Position numbers and translations under genes: made by a program. A DNA stretch of 13,223 nt. Source: an uncultured Lachnospiraceae bacterium. GTDB lineage: Bacteria; Bacillota; Clostridia; Lachnospirales; Lachnospiraceae. Shown one piece after another: positions 7,478 to 13,026 of this stretch; position 1 is the stretch's first letter, and every line of letters starts with the position of its first letter. Under the pieces are notes generated by a model. The model did no database searches. It was not told where the DNA came from and saw nothing but the letters and a program-made list of their open reading frames with translations. Where the stretch lies: assembly GCA_900554925.1 (NCBI GenBank), contig USJG01000051.1, positions 1 to 13,223 on the forward strand, in the 5' to 3' direction.

Positions 7478-8209
7478 ATGCTGCTTGCCTGTATCAAAAG
7501 TGAACAAATAAAAATAAGACACTCCTTCATCTGGATTGCCTTTATACTGACTCCTCTTATTCCCGCGTTTATGGGTACACAAAACTACTTAAACAATCTG
7601 GAAGTGTTATCCTCCGAATGGTTTTCCCTATGGACTCAGGAAACCTTATTTTATTCAAATTTTTTCTTTGCTCCCTTAATTGCTATTTATTGCAGTTATT
7701 TATGGAGAATGGAAAATCAAAATAAAAACCGGTATATGCTGCTAACCGCACCGGTTCCTGCAAGAGATATTTTTCTGGGGAAATTATCAGCTATCATCAA
7801 AATTACCGTCTTTACCCAGTTTTGGGTATTTATACTTTTTATTATCAGCGGCAAATTGGTTCACCTTCCAGGACTTCCTCCAATGCAGACACTTATCTAT
7901 ATCGTTAGAGGATTGCTTGGCGGAATTGTCATTGCTTCCCTGCAGCTTTTGATCTCTATGATGATCAGAAGTTTTGCCGCTCCCATTGCCATTGCGGTGC
8001 TTGGCAGTATCACAGGACTTCTTGCCGCAAACTCAGCCTATGGACTTTTTTATCCTTACTCCCTTATGATGCTTGGCATGAATGCTAACAGAACTGAGGA
8101 TATGCTCTCAGGCAGCAGTGCTGCATTTGCCCTGAGCAGTTTGTTTTACCTGATGTTATTCTGCACAACTGCCATATATCTGTTAAAACATCAGGATGTA
8201 AAGGCATGA
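7478..8209 (+). CDS. LanG/MutG-like ABC permease
   Basis: This is a 243-aa membrane protein, the second permease of the transporter. It opens with MLLACIKSEQIKIRHSFIW, a short basic amphipathic lead into the first helix, and has about six hydrophobic segments. The loop MENQNKNRYMLLTAPVPARD after the second helix corresponds to the coupling loop seen in the first permease (STFKMLCTMQPRHS), which supports a heterodimer of related subunits. An ATG at 7472 overlaps the previous stop codon (ATGA) but lies only 1 nt after AAAAAGGAGG. The ATG at 7478 lies 7 nt after it and is the better start. The gene ends the operon, and a strong hairpin follows 5 bp later. No LanI-type immunity lipoprotein or lantibiotic precursor gene lies alongside. 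Confidence 0.88.
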   Translation: MLLACIKSEQIKIRHSFIWIAFILTPLIPAFMGTQNYLNNLEVLSSEWFSLWTQETLFYSNFFFAPLIAIYCSYLWRMENQNKNRYMLLTAPVPARDIFLGKLSAIIKITVFTQFWVFILFIISGKLVHLPGLPPMQTLIYIVRGLLGGIVIASLQLLISMMIRSFAAPIAIAVLGSITGLLAANSAYGLFYPYSLMMLGMNANRTEDMLSGSSAAFALSSLFYLMLFCTTAIYLLKHQDVKA

Positions 8210-8214
8210 TCAGC

Positions 8215-8267
8215 AAAACCGGATGCAAAGACTGAAAAAGCCTTCACATCCGGTTTTGGTTTTATTT
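8215..8267. terminator. Bidirectional intrinsic terminator after the ABC operon and galE
   Basis: AAAACCGGATG (8215-8225) and CATCCGGTTTT (8247-8257) form a perfect 11-bp stem around a 21-nt loop. On the plus strand the stem ends in TTTT and continues GGTTTTATTT. On the minus strand the stem also ends in TTTT. It lies between two convergent transcription units and can serve both. Confidence 0.85.
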
Positions 8268-8275
8268 CTGCTATC

Positions 8276-9292
8276 TTATTCATCATATCCATTGGGATTA
8301 TTACTCTGCCATCTCCAGGAGTCAGCACACATATCCCTGATGCCATACCTGGCTTCCCAGCCAAGCTCCTTCTTTGCTTTAGAGGCATCGGAATAGCAGG
8401 CTGCAATGTCACCCGGCCGTCTGTCCTTAATCACATAAGGAATCTTAACTCCGGTAGCGGCTTCAAAATTCCTGACAATATCAAGTACGCTGTATCCCAC
8501 ACCTGTTCCCAGATTATAAATACGAAGTCCTGCTTTTTCCTCAATCTTCTTAAGTGCTTTTACGTGTCCCAGGGCCAGGTCTACCACATGAATATAATCT
8601 CTGACGCCTGTTCCGTCCGGAGTGTCATAATCATTTCCAAATACGCCTAACTCCTTAAGCTTCCCGACTGCAACCTGTGTAATATAAGGCATCAGGTTAT
8701 TAGGAATTCCATTAGGATTTTCGCCAATGGTTCCACTCTTGTGGGCGCCGATGGGATTAAAGTAACGAAGCAGAATTACATTCCACTCAGGATCTGCTTT
8801 TTGCATATCTGTAAGTATCTGCTCAAGCATGGATTTGGTCCAGCCATAAGGGTTAGTGCACTGGCCTTTAGGGCACTCTTCCGTAATCGGAATCACTGCC
8901 GGATCGCCATAAACGGTTGCGGAAGAAGAAAAGATGATATTCTTAACTCCCCGCTTGCGCATAACGTCCACCAATGTCAACGTACCTGCGATATTATTCT
9001 CATAATATTCCCATGGCTTCTGTACAGATTCGCCTACTGCCTTTAACCCGGCAAAATGAATACAGGATTCAATTTTCTCTTTATCAAAAATTGCATTTAA
9101 AGCATCTCTATCCAGTATATCGGCCTTATAAAAGGTAACCGGCTTACCGGTGATCTTTTCTACTCTCTGCAAGCTTTTTTCACTGGAATTACTTAAATTA
9201 TCCACTACCACTACATCATAACCTGCATTTTGTAATTCCACCACCGTATGACTGCCAATGTAACCAGCTCCGCCTGTAACTAATATCGCCAT
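8276..9292 (-). CDS. galE: UDP-glucose 4-epimerase
   Basis: This 338-aa cytoplasmic enzyme interconverts UDP-glucose and UDP-galactose with bound NAD, linking the Leloir pathway to glycan precursor synthesis. The Rossmann motif is TGGAGYIGSH (6-15), and Asp31 at the end of the second strand marks NAD preference. Catalytic residues are Ser124 in FSSSATVYG and the Tyr149-x3-Lys153 pair in NPYGWTK. NNIAGT at 99-104 and LRYFNPIGAHKSG are further signatures of GalE within the extended short-chain dehydrogenase family. The length is normal. AGGAG lies 8 nt before the ATG. The gene follows the pyrophosphorylase gene by 48 bp with no terminator between, so both are probably on one transcript. Activity on UDP-GlcNAc in addition to UDP-glucose cannot be excluded from sequence alone. 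Confidence 0.97.
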   Translation of the reverse strand: MAILVTGGAGYIGSHTVVELQNAGYDVVVVDNLSNSSEKSLQRVEKITGKPVTFYKADILDRDALNAIFDKEKIESCIHFAGLKAVGESVQKPWEYYENNIAGTLTLVDVMRKRGVKNIIFSSSATVYGDPAVIPITEECPKGQCTNPYGWTKSMLEQILTDMQKADPEWNVILLRYFNPIGAHKSGTIGENPNGIPNNLMPYITQVAVGKLKELGVFGNDYDTPDGTGVRDYIHVVDLALGHVKALKKIEEKAGLRIYNLGTGVGYSVLDIVRNFEAATGVKIPYVIKDRRPGDIAACYSDASKAKKELGWEARYGIRDMCADSWRWQSNNPNGYDE

Positions 9293-9340
9293 TTCCTTAT
9301 CTCCTTTTTCCCTGTCTGTTTTATAATCCCAGCCCTGATC

Positions 9341-10567
9341 TTACAGTTCAATTCCATTTTCCTGACAGAGCTTTCTTGCACTCTCCACCGAATCTATCCC
9401 TGTTGCATTTTTAATAGGTGCAAATTCCTTATTTCTCACCACTTCATATGGCAGACAGCTATCCAATTCATGAATCATATCCAGCACCAGTTGTTCGAAT
9501 TTATATCCATTAGGTGATTCCGGTTTGACCTTTTCCCCTTCCTCATTCAAATAAGGAATTTTCTTTTCCACTATATGAAGCGGCAGGTTTTTTTCACGAA
9601 TCTTTTCCAGATCAGTTATTTTAAACAGGTAGTTTAAAATAACCCCAAAGTAGTAAGCGGGATCTCCATTTTCATCCCTGGCATTCATTAATTCTTCCGT
9701 AAGCTCATAATACTCAACAATAGAAGCTCTGCCATCCTCCAGACATATAACACCTATCTTTTCATCGGGAGCACATTTGCGCACAACCTTGGCCCCAACA
9801 GCGCACTGATTTGCAATTACCGCCCCCACAAAGCATGGATCAGCAATTCTCTGCAATACATTGTCTACCGCAAAAACATTCAGCCATTCCACGCCGTCAG
9901 CCATTGCCTTCTGGGCAACGCCCCATTTATACATGGAGCTGTACCACCCACCGTTTCCATTAGGAGAAGTAGATATTTTCCACTTTTCTTCCATATAAAC
10001 CTTCCCGCTTCGGTCACAGGCCGGCGCCATCTCCTGCATAAAAAAGGCAACATATTCTTCCTTATAACCAAAATAGTCATGTTCTTTTAAAAATTTTACG
10101 GTTGCCTCATGATTCTTGTCGCTGGTCATTATATAAAGAGGTACCCAGGCATCTGCCTTTTTTACAACCTCCATCAAGTTCTCTATCAGGCGCTGGAAAA
10201 TATATACCTCCTTTGTAATACCAATATTATACATACCCTTAGGATCATCAGAGCCAAGCCTGGTACCCATGCCTCCGGCAAGCAGAACTGCTCCTACCTT
10301 TCCCTGTCTGATAGCCTCAAGTCCTATTTCATTAAACTCTGCTTCCTTTTCACTGATCTGTGAAAGCTGCATGGCCGCCAATGGGGTAATTTTACCTCTG
10401 GCATCTCCTCTTTTATTACTTTTAAGAGAAGATAAAACTGAAAAGTCGGTGGCTTCAATCTGTGAAAGCAGACTCTCCTGCTGTTCTTTCGTAAGTTCAT
10501 CATAATATTTCAGTACATGCTCCTGACCTGCCGCTTTAAGCTTTCCTAACCCCTGTTCAAAATCCAT
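9341..10567 (-). CDS. UDPGP-family UDP-sugar pyrophosphorylase (uridylyltransferase)
   Basis: This 408-aa cytoplasmic nucleotidyltransferase joins UTP and a sugar 1-phosphate to give a UDP-sugar and pyrophosphate. The nucleotide-binding motif LAGGMGTRLGSDDPKG (96-111) is the signature of the eukaryote-like UDPGP/UAP1 family, unlike GalU. SPNGNGG (201-207), FAVDN (232-236) and SPNGYKFEQLV (351-361) are further family motifs for uridine, metal and sugar contacts. Substrate could be GlcNAc-1-P, GlcNAc/GalNAc-1-P or glucose/galactose-1-P; pairing with galE fits any of these. I chose the ATG at 10567: AAGGGAG is 6 nt upstream, whereas the ATG at 10573 directly abuts it. A longer in-frame start at 10621 has no good site and would add unconserved-looking residues. 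It follows the diguanylate cyclase gene by 58 bp without a clear terminator. Confidence 0.88.
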   Translation of the reverse strand: MDFEQGLGKLKAAGQEHVLKYYDELTKEQQESLLSQIEATDFSVLSSLKSNKRGDARGKITPLAAMQLSQISEKEAEFNEIGLEAIRQGKVGAVLLAGGMGTRLGSDDPKGMYNIGITKEVYIFQRLIENLMEVVKKADAWVPLYIMTSDKNHEATVKFLKEHDYFGYKEEYVAFFMQEMAPACDRSGKVYMEEKWKISTSPNGNGGWYSSMYKWGVAQKAMADGVEWLNVFAVDNVLQRIADPCFVGAVIANQCAVGAKVVRKCAPDEKIGVICLEDGRASIVEYYELTEELMNARDENGDPAYYFGVILNYLFKITDLEKIREKNLPLHIVEKKIPYLNEEGEKVKPESPNGYKFEQLVLDMIHELDSCLPYEVVRNKEFAPIKNATGIDSVESARKLCQENGIEL

Positions 10568-10625
10568 ATCCATCTCCCTTCCGCCATCTGCAACAGCTAT
10601 TTTTAAGCTGCTTATCGGCAAACAA

Positions 10626-11549
10626 TTAGCTTCTGTCTACAAAATAACGATTTTTTCCTGCTTTTTTTGCCATATACATTGCATTATCAGCACGATTAAA
10701 AAGATCCTCAAATCCATCGTATCTGGAAACTCTCGATGTAATTCCAGCACTGCACATAAGAGAATGCTCCATTCCGGTAATTTCTCTCCCCAGCTTCTGC
10801 ATCAGCTCATCCATCTGGCATTCTGCTTTTATTGCAGATTCATCTGCCATAAAAATAACAAACTCATCTCCTCCAAACCGGGAGAGAATATGATGATCAG
10901 AAAAACACTCCGTAATAATCCTTGCTACATCTTTTAAAATCTCATCTCCAAAAGTATGTCCATAATGATCATTAATTTCTTTGAAATTATCCAAATCCAA
11001 AACGATCATCTGCGCTTCTGTGGTGGGATTATTCTTAAGCCATCTTGTTATTTTTTCTGTGGCTGCACCTTTATTGTATAATCCTGTCAGGAAATCTGTC
11101 TCTACTTTGTGAATCATTTCCTGACGTTCGGTTGCATCCTGATGCACATTGTGAATCCTTCCAAGTACACTGAGTATCTTTCCCTGAGCATCTCCAATGC
11201 TGGAATAATAGGTTCTATGCCACTGAAATTCATCACTTGTAACCTTACTTAAATATTCCATTTCTCCTCGCATAGGCACAAAAGATGCTTTGTCCAGCAC
11301 GTTAAGGAAGCTTACCAGATGATCTGGATGCACCAGCGGCGAGACCTTCATGTACTCATGATAATTTTTAATCACTTTCCTGCTCTTATTGTCAGGAAAG
11401 TTATAAATAAAAATCATTGTATCCTCATCCGGTTTATACTCAAAAAGTAATGCTGATGTGGTTTCAGCCAATATCTGATAACGTTCCTTCATCAGCCTGA
11501 ACTGGGATTCCAATTCCTTAATACGTTCTTCATAATCAGTTTTTGTCAT
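10626..11549 (-). CDS. PAS-GGDEF diguanylate cyclase
   Basis: This 307-aa cytoplasmic protein is predicted to make cyclic di-GMP from two GTP. A short coiled coil (about 4-28) leads to a PAS-like sensor fold (about 28-135), with a C-terminal stretch VLGRIHNVHQDATERQ of the kind that links PAS to output domains. The GGDEF domain (about 150-305) has DFLTGLYN, the metal-binding Asp185 in VLDLDNFKEINDHYGH, and an intact RFGGDEF signature (GGDEF at 226-230), so it should be active. The inhibitory I-site RxxD, expected at residues 217-220, reads SDHH, so classical product inhibition is probably absent. No membrane segment is present, so the signal is likely internal, such as redox state or a small ligand. 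I chose the ATG at 11549, since GGGG lies 7 nt upstream; the ATG at 11555 is only 1 nt away. Confidence 0.92.
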   Translation of the reverse strand: MTKTDYEERIKELESQFRLMKERYQILAETTSALLFEYKPDEDTMIFIYNFPDNKSRKVIKNYHEYMKVSPLVHPDHLVSFLNVLDKASFVPMRGEMEYLSKVTSDEFQWHRTYYSSIGDAQGKILSVLGRIHNVHQDATERQEMIHKVETDFLTGLYNKGAATEKITRWLKNNPTTEAQMIVLDLDNFKEINDHYGHTFGDEILKDVARIITECFSDHHILSRFGGDEFVIFMADESAIKAECQMDELMQKLGREITGMEHSLMCSAGITSRVSRYDGFEDLFNRADNAMYMAKKAGKNRYFVDRS

Positions 11550-11573
11550 TAGCATTCCCCTTTTCTTATGCTA

Positions 11574-11602
11574 ATTATAATTTTTTTTCCCTTATTATGC
11601 AA
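11574..11602 (-). promoter_or_regulatory. Promoter for the diguanylate cyclase transcription unit
   Basis: On the minus strand a perfect TATAAT (11579-11574) follows TTGCAT (11602-11597, 3 of 6) after a 17-bp, A-rich spacer. Transcription would start near 11567, leaving a leader of about 18 nt. A second, weaker candidate is GATACT (minus, 11613-11608), whose -35 region falls on the end of the phased repeats at 11632. Confidence 0.55.
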
Positions 11603-11631
11603 CTGTTAGTATCTCTTCTTATGGCTTTCAT

Positions 11632-11675
11632 CATTAAAAATTCGTTAAGATAACGTTAAACTGTCGTTAAGGATT
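11632..11675. repeat. Four tandem 11-mers with CGTTAA cores, likely regulator-binding array
   Basis: CATTAA (11632), CGTTAA (11643), CGTTAA (11654) and CGTTAA (11665) start exactly 11 bp apart, with unrelated 5-bp spacers. Read on the minus strand the cores are TTAACG three times and TTAATG once. The layout and core resemble Pho boxes bound by OmpR-family PhoP proteins (TTAACA-like hexamers every 11 bp). The array sits in the divergent region between the diguanylate cyclase gene and a 47-aa membrane protein gene. Confidence 0.7.
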
Positions 11676-11686
11676 TCTTCCTTTTC

Positions 11687-11715
11687 TTCATCTTCCGCAA
11701 ATCTTCTGCTAAGAT
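11687..11715 (+). promoter_or_regulatory. Extended -10 promoter for the 47-aa membrane protein
   Basis: TAAGAT (11710-11715) is preceded by TGC (11707-11709), an extended -10. The -35, TTCATC (11687-11692), is weak at 17-bp spacing, which suggests dependence on an activator. The phased repeats would lie at about -52 to -90 relative to a start near 11722. Confidence 0.45.
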
Positions 11716-11745
11716 GTGCATGAAAATAATTGGAGGTGTTTTACA

Positions 11746-11889
11746 ATGAATATCGGTATTTTACTTATTGCTATTGTCGGAGGAGCCGTAGGTATTTCTT
11801 CCACTTTGTTTCTGTTATTTTCTCTTCCCGCAGTTCTTATCTGGAAGATTTACCGCAGAGTTCATCTTGGAATTCCCATGACCAAATAG
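11746..11889 (+). CDS. 47-aa small membrane protein of unknown function
   Basis: I do not recognise a named family. The 47 residues begin MNIGILLIAIVGG and are almost entirely hydrophobic from about 2 to 34, followed by a basic tail, KIYRRVHLGIPMTK. This would form one long membrane helix, or a tight hairpin turning near the Gly-Gly at 12-13 or Pro29, with the tail in the cytoplasm by the positive-inside rule. GGAGG at 11732-11736 lies 9 nt before the ATG. The gene has its own extended -10 promoter, an upstream array of phased repeats, and a terminator 9 bp after its stop codon, so it is a complete single-gene unit. Another open frame overlaps it from a TTG at 11730, but that one lacks a usable ribosome site and composition typical of a protein. 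Strong local regulation of so small a gene suggests a role in signalling or envelope stress. Confidence 0.72.
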   Translation: MNIGILLIAIVGGAVGISSTLFLLFSLPAVLIWKIYRRVHLGIPMTK

Positions 11890-11898
11890 AAAAAATAA

Positions 11899-11959
11899 GA
11901 GGATACTGTGGATTCCACAGCGAAAGGCTGGGGATTTTCAGTATCCTCAATTATTTTTA
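11899..11959. terminator. Bidirectional terminator with an internal competing hairpin
   Basis: GAGGATACTG (11899-11908) and CAGTATCCTC (11939-11948) form a perfect 10-bp stem. The plus strand then reads AATTATTTTT. On the minus strand the stem is followed by TTATTTTTTCTATTT, a stronger T-tract, which serves the Tim44-like gene. Inside, CTGTGG (11906-11911) and CCACAG (11915-11920) form a second hairpin that shares three bases with the outer stem. Confidence 0.8.
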
Positions 11960-11985
11960 AATTGGCAAGGCTTTCAAACATGAAA

Positions 11986-13026
11986 TCAACTGATCTTTAT
12001 ACCTTCATCTACCGTATCATTTTTTACCACGCCAAAGCCGGATAATACCCAATCATAGATGCCTGTTGTCACGATACTATCGCAATATTCGCATTTGCCA
12101 AAGGAAGTGCCTTTAAGAGGCGCTCCGCAGTTAGGGCATACAAGTCCTCTGTCCTTATCAGCGGCACCTGTGGTTTTAGAATCGGCAGAACGCATGAAAG
12201 TCATTTTATAATATAAGTTCCATCTGGTGGTCTTATCCCCTAAAATCACCTGGCCGGTAGCTTCCTTTACCTGATAGTCGATCATGCTTGCCGACAGGTA
12301 AACTGTCAGATACTCATATTCCCTGTCTCGTCTGTAGGAGGTCAGATACGCGGTGTTGATGCTGATTCTCTCCAGATGATTTACAATGCCCTCTTCTATC
12401 TTTTCCTGGATCTGCCTGTTGGTCTGCTGATATAAATTCTGATGCAGCACACCCCTTACAGGATCAAGGTCACGCTTCTCCCACGCATTCTGAATATCCA
12501 TATATACCTGTTTTGCAAAGGAGATAAAATCCGGTGCTGTAAATAAAGGATCCCTCTCAGTAATAATCCTGCTGATCTCGTCTGTACGGTCCGGAAGAGT
12601 TGTTCTTTGTCTTGGAACATTGCGGTCATCGCGTCTCTTCTCCCCGTATCTCCTTCTTCTTTTACTTTTCACCATTAAAATTAAAATAGCAAAGATTACC
12701 AGATACAGCCCAAATGGTTTAAAAAGGAGAAACCAGAGTCTGGAACTGTGGATTCCAGTTCCCTCAAAACTCCAGCTCCAACTGCCGCTGCTGTCAGAAT
12801 CATCATCCCAGTCATAATCCCAACTGCTGTCGTTATCATAATCGTCATCCCAGTCATAATCCCAGCTGCTGTCATAATCACTGTCCCAGTCACTGCCGCT
12901 GTCGTAGTCGTAATCATTGAAATCCCCAAAGCCTGCTTTTGCCTCCATCCGGAAACCGGAGATGGAAACAATTGCTGTCATTACCAGCCCTATCAGGCAA
13001 ATCATTACTTTTTTTCTTCTGTTCAT
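11986..13026 (-). CDS. Tim44-like domain protein with acidic repeat tract and zinc ribbon
   Basis: This is a 346-aa membrane protein. It has an N-terminal signal or anchor helix (about 6-24), then a low-complexity tract of Asp, Ser, Trp and Tyr (about 35-86) that holds two 14-residue repeats. A membrane helix follows at about 97-119 and then a very basic stretch, KSKRRRRYGEKRR. A Tim44-like fold (about 150-280) resembles the C-terminal domain of mitochondrial Tim44, with EISRIITERDPLFTAPDF and FAKQVYMDIQNAWEKRDL as typical opening segments. A zinc ribbon (Cys297, Cys300, Cys312, Cys315) is close to the C-terminus. Topology predicts the acidic tract outside and the Tim44-like and zinc parts inside. 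GAGGG lies 6 nt before the ATG. Bacterial Tim44-like proteins are poorly characterised; a scaffold or ligand-binding role at the membrane is possible but not shown here. It is monocistronic as far as the window shows. Confidence 0.85.
   Translation of the reverse strand: MNRRKKVMICLIGLVMTAIVSISGFRMEAKAGFGDFNDYDYDSGSDWDSDYDSSWDYDWDDDYDNDSSWDYDWDDDSDSSGSWSWSFEGTGIHSSRLWFLLFKPFGLYLVIFAILILMVKSKRRRRYGEKRRDDRNVPRQRTTLPDRTDEISRIITERDPLFTAPDFISFAKQVYMDIQNAWEKRDLDPVRGVLHQNLYQQTNRQIQEKIEEGIVNHLERISINTAYLTSYRRDREYEYLTVYLSASMIDYQVKEATGQVILGDKTTRWNLYYKMTFMRSADSKTTGAADKDRGLVCPNCGAPLKGTSFGKCEYCDSIVTTGIYDWVLSGFGVVKNDTVDEGIKIS
12804..12873 (-). repeat. 42-bp tandem repeat encoding an acidic Trp/Tyr tract
   Basis: Near-identical 28-bp segments at 12804-12831 and 12846-12873 differ at one position and define a 42-bp (14-codon) period in the Tim44-like gene. 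The encoded unit reads SSWDYDWDDD plus four residues. A degenerate third copy is visible towards 12895. Such in-frame repeats can change copy number by slippage without breaking the reading frame. Confidence 0.75.

Noticed and set aside
8191..8412. 73-residue minus-strand frame across the galE end
   Set aside because: It runs through the bidirectional terminator and overlaps galE in another frame.
9293..9340. Internal promoter (TATAAA) between the pyrophosphorylase gene and galE
   Set aside because: The only upstream -35-like element (TTGAAC) is 20 bp away, too far for a normal sigma-A promoter.
10592..10612. Small hairpin between the cyclase and pyrophosphorylase genes as a terminator
   Set aside because: The stem is only 7 bp with a wobble pair and no T-tract follows on the minus strand, so read-through is more likely.
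9341..10621. Longer version of the pyrophosphorylase starting at 10621
   Set aside because: There is no ribosome-binding site before 10621 and only five bases to the preceding stop codon, while AAGGGAG stands 6 nt before the ATG at 10567.
11730..11960. 76-residue plus-strand frame starting from a TTG
   Set aside because: It overlaps the 47-aa gene in another frame, begins inside that gene's ribosome-binding region, runs into the terminator, and its composition (clusters of Arg, Tyr, Ser) looks like an out-of-frame reading.
12696..12971. 91-residue minus-strand frame rich in Thr, Ile and Met
   Set aside because: It is a shifted-frame shadow of the same repeat tract in the Tim44-like gene.
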